The notes: generated from the sequence alone by a model not told the origin. Numbered from the stretch's first letter, positions 35,465-44,705 are shown. The stretch: DNA of 64,000 bases from Rhizobium sp. Root1334 (GCF_001426665.1 NZ_LMEY01000001.1:1017178-1081177), one strand, 5' to 3'. A program made the numbers and translations.

Positions 35465-37311
35465 TGGAAAAAAACCGCAACTACTTCGTGGCGATCGGGC
35501 TATCAGTGCTCATTCTGATTGCCTGGCAATTTCTCTATGTGAACCCGAAGATAGAGAAAGAACGGATTGCGGCGGAAGCCCATCAGAAGCTCACCCAGCA
35601 GACCCAGCCGGCCGGCACGCCTGCCGTTCCCGGTCAGGCTCAACCGGCTCAGGGCGCCGTCCCCGGCGCCGTTGAAACCCGTGATCAGGCGATCGCCAAA
35701 TCGGCCCGTGTTTCCATCGACACGGCAGCGCTGATCGGCTCGATCAACCTCACCGGCGCACGTTTTGACGACCTGAAGCTCAAGGAATACCACGAGACCG
35801 TCGACGACAAGAGCCCGCTGATCACGCTGTTCAGCCCCTCCGACACGCCGGACGGTTACTTTACCGAACTCGGCTATATCGGCAACGACGCAACCGGCAC
35901 CGTTCCCGGCCCATCGACCATCTGGACAGTCAAAAGCGGCGACAAGCTGACGACCGAAACCCCTGTCGTCTTGACTTATACCAACGAGAAGGGCGTGGTT
36001 TTCACCCGCACGATCTCGATCGACGAACACTTCATGTTCCAGGTCGTAGACTCGATCAACAATGGCAGCGGCGCTCCGGTATCGCTGTCGACCTACGGCC
36101 GCGTCACCCGCTTCAACAAGCCGACCACGCCCAGCGTCTACGTTCTGCATGAAGGCTTCATCGGCGTCATCGGCGAGCATGGCCTGAACGAAATCGCCTA
36201 CAGCAAGGTGGAAAACGACGTTCCGGTCAAGCACGAGAAGGCAACGACCGGCTGGCTTGGCATCACCGACAAGTACTGGGCTGCCGCCATCGTTCCGCCG
36301 CAGACACTGGCTTACGAATCCAAGTACGAGCACTTCACCGATGGCCGCCCGCGCTTCCAGGCTGACTACAAGCAGGACGCAGTCACCATCGCGCCGGGCC
36401 AATCCACTGACCTGAAGACCCTGGTCTTTGCCGGCGCCAAAGTCGTCTCCGTTGTTCAGAGCTACTCAAAGGACGATAGCTGGTTCAGCTCAATGTTCTC
36501 GAGTTTGACGAACGCTGACAAATCGAAGGCAGCCGCCTATAACATTCCACAGTTTGATCTTTTGATCGATTGGGGCTGGTTCTACTTCATCACCAAGCCG
36601 ATGTTCATGTTAATGGATTTCTTCTTCCGTTATTTCGGCAACTTCGGCGTTGCGATCCTTCTGACCACCATCGTCGTCAAGGGCCTGTTCTTCCCGCTTG
36701 CCTCGAAGCAGTACGCTTCGATGGCGAACATGAAGAAGGTTCAGCCGAAGATGGAGGAACTGAAGAAGAAGCACGGCGACGACCGCATGGCGTTGCAGCA
36801 GGGCATGATGCAGCTCTACAAGGAAGAGAAGATCAACCCGATCGCCGGTTGCTGGCCGATCCTGTTGCAGATCCCGGTGTTCTTCGCGCTCTACAAGGTG
36901 ATCTACGTCACCATCGAAATGCGCCACGCGCCGTTCTTCGGCTGGATCCAGGATCTTTCCGCGCCGGATCCGACCTCGCTGTTCAACCTGTTCGGCCTTC
37001 TGCCTTACGCGGTTCCGCATGCGCTGGTCATCGGCGTCTGGCCGCTGATCATGGGCATCACCATGTTCCTGCAGATGCGTATGAACCCGACGCCGCCGGA
37101 TCCCACCCAGGCGATGCTGTTCACCTGGATGCCGCTGGTCTTCACCTTCATGCTGGCAAGCTTCCCGGCCGGTCTGGTCATCTACTGGGCCTGGAACAAC
37201 ACGCTGTCGATCATGCAACAGGCGTTCATCATGAAGCGCCACGGCGCCAAGATCGAGCTGTTCGACAATCTCAAGGGATTATTCTCAAAGAAACCGAAAC
37301 CGGCCGAATAG
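35461..37311 (+). CDS. yidC: Membrane protein insertase YidC
   Basis: The 616-residue product has an N-terminal helix (about 7-24), a large periplasmic domain (to about 360) with the family's YidC_periplas strands, and a C-terminal membrane core with five helices (about 385-590; the conserved hydrophilic loop holds [21 protein letters not shown]). It inserts Sec-dependent and independent membrane proteins. It begins [15 protein letters not shown]. It overlaps rnpA and is followed by a terminator at 37336. Confidence 0.95.
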   Translation: MMEKNRNYFVAIGLSVLILIAWQFLYVNPKIEKERIAAEAHQKLTQQTQPAGTPAVPGQAQPAQGAVPGAVETRDQAIAKSARVSIDTAALIGSINLTGARFDDLKLKEYHETVDDKSPLITLFSPSDTPDGYFTELGYIGNDATGTVPGPSTIWTVKSGDKLTTETPVVLTYTNEKGVVFTRTISIDEHFMFQVVDSINNGSGAPVSLSTYGRVTRFNKPTTPSVYVLHEGFIGVIGEHGLNEIAYSKVENDVPVKHEKATTGWLGITDKYWAAAIVPPQTLAYESKYEHFTDGRPRFQADYKQDAVTIAPGQSTDLKTLVFAGAKVVSVVQSYSKDDSWFSSMFSSLTNADKSKAAAYNIPQFDLLIDWGWFYFITKPMFMLMDFFFRYFGNFGVAILLTTIVVKGLFFPLASKQYASMANMKKVQPKMEELKKKHGDDRMALQQGMMQLYKEEKINPIAGCWPILLQIPVFFALYKVIYVTIEMRHAPFFGWIQDLSAPDPTSLFNLFGLLPYAVPHALVIGVWPLIMGITMFLQMRMNPTPPDPTQAMLFTWMPLVFTFMLASFPAGLVIYWAWNNTLSIMQQAFIMKRHGAKIELFDNLKGLFSKKPKPAE

Positions 37312-37335
37312 GCCGGAACCGGGACCAGGAATGCG

Positions 37336-37369
37336 AAAACCCCGGATCGGCTGATCCGGGGTTTTTTCT
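37336..37369 (+). terminator. Intrinsic terminator after yidC
   Basis: AAAACCCCGGATC (37336-37348) pairs with GATCCGGGGTTTT (37353-37365) around a 4-base loop and runs on into further Ts (37366-37367). It ends the rpmH-rnpA-yidC transcript. Confidence 0.92.
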
Positions 37370-37394
37370 TGGCGAAAAACTTGCACCGCAACGG

Positions 37395-38273
37395 CTAGAC
37401 CATGCGCTGCATCTCCTCCCCGAGCCATTTGCGGAATTTCCGCGTCATGCGGTTTTCATGACGATGGAAGACCACACGGTAATGACCGAGGTCCACCGGC
37501 CCGAAGCCCGGCAAAACCACCAGCCCGCCTGAGCGGATCTCGCGCTCCGTCAGGAACGCCGGCGCCAGAACCATGCCCAGACCGGCCGTGGCTGCATGCA
37601 GAGCCGTATCGTCGGTGTCGAACACATGCTGGATCTGTATGGCGCCGCCATCGAGGCCGAGCGTGCGGGTCCACAATGCCCAGTCCCAATTGTCCACCGA
37701 GCATTGAAGGGCTGGCACCTTTCCAAGATCGCCGGTCCCGTCATACCCGACGGCCGCCAGCAGCGCCGGCGACGCGACGGGACGGCTCATATCGGCGGCA
37801 AGCCACTCCCCTTCTGCAGGGTTCGTACCAGCACGGTGATAGGAAATTGCCAGGTCGCCGGACCCGAGAGAGATGCTGGAACCGGTTTTCGTCTCGACAC
37901 GCACACGGGCGGCCGGATGCATCGCCTTGAACCGCTCCAGCGCTGGGATCAGCCAGCGAACGGCAAGCGAAATCGAGACGCGGACGACGATTTCGTTCTG
38001 GTCGCGGCTCAGCGCCTCTGCCGAACGGTCGATCGCAGCAATGGCAGCGGCGGCATCATCATGGAAGCGGCGACCCGCATCCGTCAGGTCAAGGAAGTTG
38101 TGGCTCCGCTTGAACAGCGCCACGCCCAGCTCACCCTCCAGCTTCTTGATTTGATGACTGACAGCGCTCGGGGTAACGCCGATTTCTGCGGCGGCCTGGA
38201 CGATACTAAGATGGCGGGCCGTCAGGACAAAAACCCGCACCGCATTGAGCGAGACGTTCCGCTTGTTCTGCAT
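37395..38273 (-). CDS. LysR-family regulator (GcvA-like)
   Basis: The 292-residue product has a winged helix (about 8-66, NAVRVFVLTARHLSIVQAAAEIG, PSAVSHQIKKLEGELGVALF) and a substrate-binding domain from about 90. It is divergent from an EamA exporter gene that starts at TTG 38352, so it probably controls that gene in the 78-base gap. A similar LysR/EamA pair occurs at 60158-62114. Ligand unknown. Confidence 0.9.
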   Translation of the reverse strand: MQNKRNVSLNAVRVFVLTARHLSIVQAAAEIGVTPSAVSHQIKKLEGELGVALFKRSHNFLDLTDAGRRFHDDAAAAIAAIDRSAEALSRDQNEIVVRVSISLAVRWLIPALERFKAMHPAARVRVETKTGSSISLGSGDLAISYHRAGTNPAEGEWLAADMSRPVASPALLAAVGYDGTGDLGKVPALQCSVDNWDWALWTRTLGLDGGAIQIQHVFDTDDTALHAATAGLGMVLAPAFLTEREIRSGGLVVLPGFGPVDLGHYRVVFHRHENRMTRKFRKWLGEEMQRMV

Positions 38274-38351
38274 CGAAATTACTCATCCAGGGCTCAAAAA
38301 TCGAATTTGCATTGCGGCAGGGTCATTTGGCAAGAGTTGGAAGAGAAACCT

Positions 38352-39278
38352 TTGAAAGTTAAGGCCTTGCGTAAAAACCTGCTGAACTCGAATGCTGAAG
38401 CGATGATCTGGGTTGTACTCGGAACGGCATTATTTTCCTTGATTTTTGCCTCTGGCAAATTCGGGGGAGACAGCCTGTCCGTCGTACAGATCCAGTTCCT
38501 GCGTTATGTCAGCGGCCTGGCAACGCTTCTGGCTGTGGTTGCCTTCAAGCGCGACAGCTTGCGCGTCTATCGCAGTGCCCGGCCGTTTTCCCATGCCATG
38601 CGCGCCGCGTTCGGTGTTTCCGGCGGCTTCGCGCTGATTTATGCCTCTGCGGCGATGCCGATTGTCGATGCAACGGCGCTTGGTCTTCTCTACGTGGTTT
38701 TCATCATCCCGCTGGCGGTTATCGTCCTCAAGGAAACTGTGACGAAGCAGCATATGGTCGGCATCACCCTCAGTTTCGCCGGTGCCGGTTTCATCATGAT
38801 TTCACGCGGCGCCTTCACCCAGTTCGAGCCCGCCTATCTCGTCCCCGCAGCTATTGCTGTTCTCGGTGCCGCGTTACTCGCCATCGAAGGGCTGATGATC
38901 CGTGTCCTCTCCCATGCCGACCGCCCGCTGACGGTCCTGCTCTATGTCAACGCCTTTGGCATCCTGTTCCTGGCGATACCGGCGTTCTGGACATGGAAGG
39001 AAGCGTCCCTCTCCTCCATGGTCCCGTTTCTGCTGCTCGGCCCGATCGCGGTGGCGGCACAATACTGCGTCGTCCGCGGCTACCGGCTTGCCTCACTGGC
39101 GATCGTCGGTCCGGTCGATTATGCTTGGCTGGTCTTTGCCGCCGTCATCGGCTTCCTGTTCTTCAACGAAATTCCGACGACGGGCGTGATCGCCGGTGCG
39201 GCCATCATCGCCATTGGCGGTGTGATTCTTGCCGTGATAAAGCCCGAACCGGACAAAACCGCCGCCGAGATTCAATAG
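38352..39278 (+). CDS. EamA/DMT-family exporter
   Basis: The product (308 residues from TTG 38352) has about ten membrane helices in two EamA repeats; conserved spots are YVSGLATLLAVVAFKRDS, SAAMPIVDATALGLLYVVFIIPL and GPVDYAWLVFAAVIGFLFFNEIP. GAAGAGAAA precedes the TTG and it encodes LKVKALRKNLLNSN; ATG 38403 is an alternative that would cut 17 residues. Substrate unknown; such proteins export amino acids or metabolites. Paired with the divergent LysR gene. Confidence 0.85.
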   Translation: MKVKALRKNLLNSNAEAMIWVVLGTALFSLIFASGKFGGDSLSVVQIQFLRYVSGLATLLAVVAFKRDSLRVYRSARPFSHAMRAAFGVSGGFALIYASAAMPIVDATALGLLYVVFIIPLAVIVLKETVTKQHMVGITLSFAGAGFIMISRGAFTQFEPAYLVPAAIAVLGAALLAIEGLMIRVLSHADRPLTVLLYVNAFGILFLAIPAFWTWKEASLSSMVPFLLLGPIAVAAQYCVVRGYRLASLAIVGPVDYAWLVFAAVIGFLFFNEIPTTGVIAGAAIIAIGGVILAVIKPEPDKTAAEIQ

Positions 39279-39388
39279 TTGCGTCACATAAGGCACACAG
39301 GAAGGTTTGCGACAGCACCCTGTCGCGGATACCAGCGCGCGCCGGACCGTTCGCTCCTACACTGCAGCACCGCAACCGGATTCCCGCC

Positions 39389-40300
39389 ATGTCGCAGCCT
39401 CTGCCGCAATCCGTAACCGATGGCCAAAACAGCGCAACCCAGGGCGCAGCCTTGGTGCTCGGCTCGGCCATCGTCTGGAGTTTCGGCGGCACGCTGGCGC
39501 GCTTCCTGTCGATCGAGGATGGCTGGACCATCGTGTTCTGGCGCTCGCTGTTTGCCGCCCTGTTCCTCATCGGCTTCATGTTGCTGCGCGACGGGCCACG
39601 CGGCACCGTCTCGCTGTTTCGCAACATGGGCCTGCCGGGCATCGCGGTCGGGCTGTGTTTTGCCATCGCCTCGACCTCATTCATCCTGGCGCTTGCCTAT
39701 ACCACCGTTGCCAACATCGTTCTCATTCAGGCCGGCGTGCCGCTGATTGCGGCGCTGATCAGCTGGATCGTGTTTCGGGAACGCGTCTCGCTGCTGACCT
39801 GGCTTGCCATCGCTGCCGTGATTTCCGGCGTAGCGATCATGGTCTCGGATTCCGTGAACGGCGCGGTCTCGCCCGTGGGCGATGCGCTGGCCATCCTGAT
39901 CGCCTTCGTCTTCGCGCTCGCCACCGTCATCACCCGGCGCTATGCCCATGTGCGCATGACACCGGCTGCCTGTTTCGGCACCATCGTCGCCGGAACGGTC
40001 GCAGCCATTATGGCGTCCGGCCTCAGTGTCACGCTGCCGGAGCTCGGCATCCTCGTGACGTTCGGCGCGCTCAACTTCGGCCTTGGCCTCGCCTTCTTCG
40101 TCACCGGCGCGCGGTTGATCCCCTCGGCGCTCGCGGCCCTGCTCGGCACCGCCGAGACGATCCTGGCGCCGCTCTGGGTGGCGCTGATCCACGGCGAGAT
40201 CCCAAGCCTCAACACGATCCTCGGCGGCACGATCGTGCTGATCGCCCTCCTCTCCTATCTCAGCATCGAGATGTGGCGGCAGCGGCGTACCATGGCCTGA
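39389..40300 (+). CDS. EamA/DMT-family exporter (second copy)
   Basis: The 303-residue product has two EamA repeats and ten helices: LGSAIVWSFGGTLARFLSIE, LAYTTVANIVLIQAGVPLIAALISWIVFRE, ALNFGLGLAFFVTGARLIPSALAALLGTAETILAPLWVALI. ATG 39389 is weakly preceded by GGATTCCCGCC. It follows the first exporter by 110 bases in the same direction and reaches close to engB (gap 84). The two share only general family features, so they are not a recent tandem duplication. Confidence 0.87.
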   Translation: MSQPLPQSVTDGQNSATQGAALVLGSAIVWSFGGTLARFLSIEDGWTIVFWRSLFAALFLIGFMLLRDGPRGTVSLFRNMGLPGIAVGLCFAIASTSFILALAYTTVANIVLIQAGVPLIAALISWIVFRERVSLLTWLAIAAVISGVAIMVSDSVNGAVSPVGDALAILIAFVFALATVITRRYAHVRMTPAACFGTIVAGTVAAIMASGLSVTLPELGILVTFGALNFGLGLAFFVTGARLIPSALAALLGTAETILAPLWVALIHGEIPSLNTILGGTIVLIALLSYLSIEMWRQRRTMA

Positions 40301-40384
40301 GCCAAATTGGCGAAAATCGCGAGTTTTCTTGACATGGCGGCGCAAAACCGTGAAGTCCTGAACAAAAGCCAAGGACAGGATACC

Positions 40385-41038
40385 ATGACAGACGCCACGC
40401 AGCAGGACGACAAGCCCCTTTTCGGGCGGCCATGGGTATTCATCCGCGGTGTGCCGTCGATGAAGTTCCTGCCGCCGGAGGGCCCGTTCGAGATCGCCTT
40501 TGCCGGCCGCTCCAATGTCGGCAAGTCGTCGCTGATCAACGGGCTGGTCGGCCAGAAGGGGCTTGCCCGCACATCCAATACGCCAGGCCGTACCCAGGAA
40601 CTCAACTATTTCGTACCGGACGGCTATTCCGGTCAGCCCGGCGACCTGCCGCCAATGGCGCTGGTCGACATGCCCGGTTACGGTTACGCCCAGGCGCCGA
40701 AAGAGCATGTCGATGCCTGGACCAAGCTGGTCTTCGACTATCTGCGCGGCCGCTCGACGCTGAAGCGCGTTTACGTCCTGATCGACAGCCGCCATGGCAT
40801 CAAGAAGAACGACGAGGACGTCTTGAGCCTGCTCGACAAGGCGGCAGTCTCCTACCAGGTCGTGCTGACCAAGACCGACAAGATCAAGGACCCGGCGGTT
40901 CCGCGGCTGATTGCCGAGACGCTGGAAAAGATCAGGAAGCGGCCTGCGGCGTTCCCGGAGGTGCTTGCAACATCGTCCGAGAAGAACCTTGGCATGGAAG
41001 AACTGCGCGCCGCCATCAAGGTCGCCATCTCCACCTGA
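40385..41038 (+). CDS. engB: Ribosome-biogenesis GTPase EngB/YsxC
   Basis: The 217-residue product is a TRAFAC GTPase with G1 [15 protein letters not shown]2 region [10 protein letters not shown]3 DMPGYG, G4 LTKTDKI and G5 TSSEKN. It helps assemble the large ribosomal subunit and septum-linked growth. ATG 40385 follows AGGATACC; an upstream frame to 40307 is dispensable. In relatives engB sits near yidC and argB; here it is separated by three and by several genes respectively. Confidence 0.94.
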   Translation: MTDATQQDDKPLFGRPWVFIRGVPSMKFLPPEGPFEIAFAGRSNVGKSSLINGLVGQKGLARTSNTPGRTQELNYFVPDGYSGQPGDLPPMALVDMPGYGYAQAPKEHVDAWTKLVFDYLRGRSTLKRVYVLIDSRHGIKKNDEDVLSLLDKAAVSYQVVLTKTDKIKDPAVPRLIAETLEKIRKRPAAFPEVLATSSEKNLGMEELRAAIKVAIST

Positions 41039-41054
41039 CGCACAGCAATCACGC

Positions 41055-41090
41055 TAAAGCATGCCGCGCATTTTTGCGCGGCATGCTTTA
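41055..41090 (+). terminator. Intrinsic terminator-like hairpin after engB
   Basis: TAAAGCATGCCGCGCA (41055-41070) and TGCGCGGCATGCTTTA (41075-41090) are perfect 16-base arms around a TTTT loop, 16 bases past the engB stop. A T-poor flank follows (ATTGC), so efficiency is uncertain. Confidence 0.75.
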
Positions 41091-41194
41091 ATTGCATCTG
41101 TCACACTACCCCGACATGAACTGTGCTCTATCTCCCAGCGCGGGGCGGCCTTCCGGCGACCTCCAATGCGTTGAGAGTTCAAGGAGAACACGAC

Positions 41195-41728
41195 ATGTCC
41201 GATCTGATTGTGGTGGGTTTTGACAGTACGGAAGAAGCCGACAAGGTGCTTCTGAAGCTGAATACGCTGAAGAAGGAATATCTGATCGATCTGGAGGATG
41301 CCGTCGTCGTGGTGCGCGACGAGACCGGCAAGGTTCACTTGAAGCAGAGCATGAACCTGACGGCCATCGGCGCGACATCGGGGCTTCTCAGCGGCTCGCT
41401 CTGGGGCGGCCTCGTCGGTCTCCTGTTCCTCAACCCGCTGGCCGGCTTTGCCATCGGCGGCGCGATCGGCGCCGGCACTGGCGCGCTGTCGGGATCGCTG
41501 GCCGATTACGGCATCGATGACAATTTCATCAAGTCGCTCGGCGATACCATTCCCAACAATTCCTCGGCGCTTTTCGTGCTGGTGCGCAAGGTACAGCCTG
41601 AAAAGGTTCTGGCGGAGTTCCACGGCCTGCGCGGCAAGGTCTTGAAGACCTCGCTGTCGCCGGACCAGGAAGCCAAGCTTCAGGCGGCGCTGTCCGATTC
41701 CCAGCCTGCGGCTCCAGCAGCCCTTTAA
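41195..41728 (+). CDS. DUF1269-family membrane-anchored protein
   Basis: The 177-residue product begins MSDLIVVGFDSTEEADKVLL, then a central Gly/Ala-rich segment (about 60-105, LLSGSLWGGLVGLLFLNPLAGFAIGGAIGAGTGALSG) that is probably inserted into a membrane, and a C-terminal domain with SSALFVLVRKVQPEKVLAEF. That is the DUF1269 architecture, often linked to stress-related 'general stress' clusters. AAGGAGAACACGAC precedes the ATG. Function unknown. Confidence 0.85.
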   Translation: MSDLIVVGFDSTEEADKVLLKLNTLKKEYLIDLEDAVVVVRDETGKVHLKQSMNLTAIGATSGLLSGSLWGGLVGLLFLNPLAGFAIGGAIGAGTGALSGSLADYGIDDNFIKSLGDTIPNNSSALFVLVRKVQPEKVLAEFHGLRGKVLKTSLSPDQEAKLQAALSDSQPAAPAAL

Positions 41729-41732
41729 ACGG

Positions 41733-42224
41733 TCAGGCAGCCGATGCTGGCGTGAACGTCATTGCGAACCCGTTGATGCAATGGCGCATGCCAGTCGGCT
41801 GCGGCCCGTCATCGAAGATATGCCCGAGATGGCCACCGCACCGGCGGCAATGACATTCGGTGCGGGTCATGAACAGCGACGTGTCCTCACGCTTGCCGAC
41901 AGCATCCGGCAGCGATTCCCAGAAGCTCGGCCACCCCGTGCCGCTGTCGTATTTCGCGTCCGACGAATAGACCGGCAGATCGCAACCGGCACAGTGAAAC
42001 GTGCCCTTGCGTTTCTCGGTGTTGAGCGCGCTGGTAAACGGCCGTTCGGTGTCTTCATGCCGCAGGATCTGGTATTGCTCGGCGGTCAGGATCGCTTTCC
42101 ATTCGGCATCGGTTTTGGTCACTTCGAACGTTTCGGCGGCGATGGCCCCGGGGCTGCCTCCGCGAAACGCCACCGCAGCGGTAAGGGCTACCCCGGAAAG
42201 AAGAAAAAAGCGTCGGCTTGTCAT
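41733..42224 (-). CDS. msrB: Methionine-R-sulfoxide reductase, probably exported
   Basis: The 163-residue product has a twin-arginine-like signal (MTSRRFFLLSGVALTAAVAF) and a SelR/MsrB domain. Visible features are the zinc-type CAGCD and CRRCGGHLGH pairs, the GTGWPSF substrate loop and the catalytic Cys in RHCINGFAM near the C terminus. It reduces oxidised methionine in proteins, here likely in the periplasm. ATG 42224 is chosen over ATG 42230 because GGGAG then sits 8 bases away. It converges on DUF1269 (gap 4 bases). A MsrB with a Tat signal is unusual compared with cytoplasmic MsrB. Confidence 0.88.
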   Translation of the reverse strand: MTSRRFFLLSGVALTAAVAFRGGSPGAIAAETFEVTKTDAEWKAILTAEQYQILRHEDTERPFTSALNTEKRKGTFHCAGCDLPVYSSDAKYDSGTGWPSFWESLPDAVGKREDTSLFMTRTECHCRRCGGHLGHIFDDGPQPTGMRHCINGFAMTFTPASAA

Positions 42225-42343
42225 GGTCATCTCCCGTCTGCCTGATGGTGCCGGCAACACCTGAAAACTAATGCGGCGTTCGCCCGGGGGCAAAACAAAT
42301 GCCAATCAATCCCGCGTGAGCAATCGCTTGAATACGAGATAAA

Positions 42344-42376
42344 AAGGCCACCGGCGAGTGAAGAGCCGGTGGCCTT
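42344..42376 (-). terminator. Intrinsic terminator after the fasciclin gene
   Basis: AAGGCCACCGGC (42344-42355) and GCCGGTGGCCTT (42365-42376) form a 12-base stem; on the minus strand it is followed by TTTTT. Two further inverted repeats lie between it and the fasciclin stop: GGCCGGAGA/TCTCCGGCC (42379-42398) and an interrupted GGAGCCG/ATGCATC hairpin (42401-42435). Confidence 0.85.
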
Positions 42377-42453
42377 GAGGCCGGAGAGGTCTCCGGCCCG
42401 GAGCCGAAAATGCATCGAGGATGCATCCGGCTCCCAAGCCACAAGGGCGTGGA

Positions 42454-43011
42454 TCAGGATTTCGGCAGCAGCACCTTGTCGATCACATGGATGACACCGT
42501 TCGACTGCTTGACGTCGGCGATGGTAACATGCGCGACCCCGCCCATTTCATCGGTGAGCGTGATCTTGCCGCCCTTGTCCTTGGCCTTCAGAATGCAGCC
42601 GCCAACCGTCTTGACGTCATGGGTGCCGCCATCATCCTTGACCATCTTGGCGATCGCCTTGGACATTGCATCCGCTGCCACCACATGGCAGGTCAGAACC
42701 TTGGTCAGCATCGCCTTGTTTTCGGGCTTCAGAAGGGTTTCCACAGTGCCCTTAGGCAGGGCGGCAAAGGCTTCATTGGTCGGAGCAAAAACCGTGAACG
42801 GCCCCTTACCCTCAAGCGTTTCGACGAGGCCGGCAGCCTTGACGGCGGCGACCAGCGTCGTGTGATCCTTGGAATTGACGGCATTTTCGACGATGTTCTT
42901 GTTGGCATACATCGGCGCGCCGCCGACCATCGGATTTTCAGCGTGCGCTGCAAAGGAACCTGTGGCCAGTATCGAAGCGACGGTGACCGTGCACAGCATG
43001 GACTTGAACAT
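42454..43011 (-). CDS. Secreted fasciclin-domain protein
   Basis: The 185-residue product has a signal peptide (about 1-25, MFKSMLCTVTVASILATGSF, ending AHA) and one fasciclin (FAS1) domain: NIVENAVNSKDHTTLVAAVKAAGLVETL, FTVFAPTNEAFAALPKGTVETLL, LTCHVV and GVIHVIDKVLLP. FAS1 proteins are exported adhesion-type proteins. AGGAAGAGAA precedes ATG 43011. Downstream on the DNA lie the anti-sigma and ECF sigma genes of the same strand (43262-44520). A sigma-fasciclin pairing is also known for mycobacterial SigK and the Mpt70/Mpt83 antigens. Confidence 0.9.
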   Translation of the reverse strand: MFKSMLCTVTVASILATGSFAAHAENPMVGGAPMYANKNIVENAVNSKDHTTLVAAVKAAGLVETLEGKGPFTVFAPTNEAFAALPKGTVETLLKPENKAMLTKVLTCHVVAADAMSKAIAKMVKDDGGTHDVKTVGGCILKAKDKGGKITLTDEMGGVAHVTIADVKQSNGVIHVIDKVLLPKS

Positions 43012-43105
43012 TTCTCTTCCTTCCTGTTGATCTCGCGGACCCGCGTTGCGGATCTCTCCCAAGTTTTTTCTGGAATTCTTGTTCTCTGCGCAGAGGACAG
43101 AACAA

Positions 43106-43134
43106 GGTACGCAAGGTCGCCGGAAAGAGTTTCA
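43106..43134 (-). promoter_or_regulatory. Candidate ECF-type promoter of the fasciclin gene
   Basis: Read on the minus strand: TGAAAC (43134-43129), a 17-base spacer, then CGTACC (43111-43106), resembling the usual ECF -35 (TGAAAC / GGAAC type) and CGT-type -10. It lies about 95 bases before the fasciclin ATG. Confidence 0.35.
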
Positions 43135-43204
43135 GGAAAAATATGAACAATCCAAATAATTGATTTCATTTACCTCTTCGGAAGTCGCGCGCGGCACAAT
43201 GAAT

Positions 43205-43231
43205 AAAGGCCGCCCTCTTGCAAGGGCAGCC
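43205..43231 (-). terminator. Weak terminator-like hairpin after anti-sigma gene
   Basis: GGCCGCCCT (43208-43216) pairs with AGGGCAGCC (43223-43231) with one mismatch and, on the minus strand, is followed by TTTATTC. It lies between anti-sigma (3' end 43262) and the fasciclin gene promoter. Confidence 0.4.
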
Positions 43232-43261
43232 ATTCGGTAACCAATTACTTACAATAAGCCG

Positions 43262-43984
43262 CTACGGCCGCCGCGTCTTGCCGACGGCAACGACCGGGCC
43301 GGTGGCCGTGCCGGTCGGCGAGCCGCCGAAAGGCTCGACACTGACGGCGAGCGTGACGCCTGCACCGAACTTCGAACGTAGCTCCGGCGGAATGATGATC
43401 TCACCCTCGCCCGTCTGCGGCAGGATGCCCAGCGACTTGGCGGGGTTATCGCCTTCGATCAGCCAGAGTTCCAGCGATTTGGCCTCGGCCTGCTTTGCCG
43501 CCACCGGCGTGATCTTCAGGGCGCCGTTGCCGGCGTCGTATTGCGCCAGAAGATTGATCGTCGTGCTGGCATCGCCAGTCAGTTCGGCCACCAGCGGCTT
43601 CGTCTGACTGACAGGCGTCAGGACACCCGTGGCGAAGGTCGCAACCGTCACGAGACCCGCCACCGATGCCAACGTCAGCATGCGCCACAGGGCCAGAGAA
43701 TTCCATACCCCCGTGGCAGCAACAGCCGGTTTGGCCTGCGCGGCAAACAGGCGGCGCTCGACAGCGACCAGCACCTGCGGTGGCGGCGTGACCGGCTCGT
43801 AAGCATCGTCGAAAGAGGAGAGATTGCTCTGCCAGTGATTGACCATGGCAGCAAAGGCGCCATCGAGAACCATGCGCGCCTCGACCTTGCGGCGGTCGTC
43901 GGCAGACAGAACACCCAGAACATACTCGCCCGCAATCACCTGGTCGCGGCGGGAATCTCCGCTTTCGGGATTCTGTGTGGTCAT
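43262..43984 (-). CDS. Anti-sigma factor (RskA/ChrR-like), membrane
   Basis: The 240-residue product has an N-terminal cytoplasmic anti-sigma part (about 1-90, EYVLGVLSADDRRKVEARMVLDGAFAAMVNHWQ), one membrane helix (ALWRMLTLASVAGLVTVATFATGVL, about 98-122), and a periplasmic RskA-like domain (about 130-240). ATG 43984 overlaps the sigma stop codon by 4 bases, so the pair is coupled. Its likely role is to hold the ECF sigma factor until an extracytoplasmic signal triggers proteolysis. The longer upstream frame overlaps the sigma gene. Confidence 0.87.
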   Translation of the reverse strand: MTTQNPESGDSRRDQVIAGEYVLGVLSADDRRKVEARMVLDGAFAAMVNHWQSNLSSFDDAYEPVTPPPQVLVAVERRLFAAQAKPAVAATGVWNSLALWRMLTLASVAGLVTVATFATGVLTPVSQTKPLVAELTGDASTTINLLAQYDAGNGALKITPVAAKQAEAKSLELWLIEGDNPAKSLGILPQTGEGEIIIPPELRSKFGAGVTLAVSVEPFGGSPTGTATGPVVAVGKTRRP

Positions 43985-44520
43985 CGCTCCATGCACTCTC
44001 TGAGTTTCAACAGACTGCGGCGCAGCCATGTTCGCATCGTGTTCAGCGGCGTGCCGAAAAGGTCGGCCAATTCCTGGTAGCTTAACCCTTCGACATAGGC
44101 CTTGCGTACGGCATCGGCGCGATCTGCCTCGAGTTCATTCATGCAATTGTCGATCCGGCGGCCCTCTGCCGTATTGATGGCAGCTTTTTCCGGGTCCGGC
44201 GCAGAATCCGCCAGATCATAGGCCTCGTCAATCGTGTTTGCCACCGGCTTTCTTGCCCGCAGATGATCGATCGCATGATTGCGCGCAATCGCCGAAAGCC
44301 AGGACATCGGATTGGTGTCGCCGCTGGCAAAACGGTCTGCCCGCTGCCATATCTTGATGTAGATTTCCTGCAAGGCTTCTTCCGCTTCCGTCCGGTCTCT
44401 CAAAATACGGACGCAAATGGCGAAAAGTTTCGGACTGGTCTGCCTGTAGAGCGCGGAAAAGGCGGCACGATCTTTCAGCGAGATCCGGCCGATCAGCGTG
44501 GAGATGTCGTCTGTGGTCAT
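43981..44520 (-). CDS. ECF RNA polymerase sigma factor (SigK-like)
   Basis: The 179-residue product has sigma2 (ALYRQTSPKLFAICVRILRDRTEAEEALQEIYIKIWQRADRF, about 25-85) and sigma4 (about 115-175, AYVEGLSYQELADLFGTPLNTMRTWLRRSLLKLRE). Region 2.2 AEEALQEIYIKIW is typical of the ECF19 (SigK) group. It sits before its anti-sigma gene and near the fasciclin gene, the arrangement of SigK-RskA-fasciclin modules. It probably drives its own operon and the fasciclin gene. Confidence 0.9.
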   Translation of the reverse strand: MTTDDISTLIGRISLKDRAAFSALYRQTSPKLFAICVRILRDRTEAEEALQEIYIKIWQRADRFASGDTNPMSWLSAIARNHAIDHLRARKPVANTIDEAYDLADSAPDPEKAAINTAEGRRIDNCMNELEADRADAVRKAYVEGLSYQELADLFGTPLNTMRTWLRRSLLKLRECMER

Positions 44521-44705
44521 TGATGCTCCGGTCCTCGTCCGTCAGCGGCGAACATAGGGCACAAATCCGGGGATAAAAAGGGGAGTTGCGGCAGATAAAA
44601 ACGGTGATAGAGGCTGATGTCACACCGGCTTTATCTTTGCCACGGATCATTCCCTCCACCGGAAACTTGCGCTAAACAGCACCCGGCTAATTTCGAGGTA
44701 TTTCC

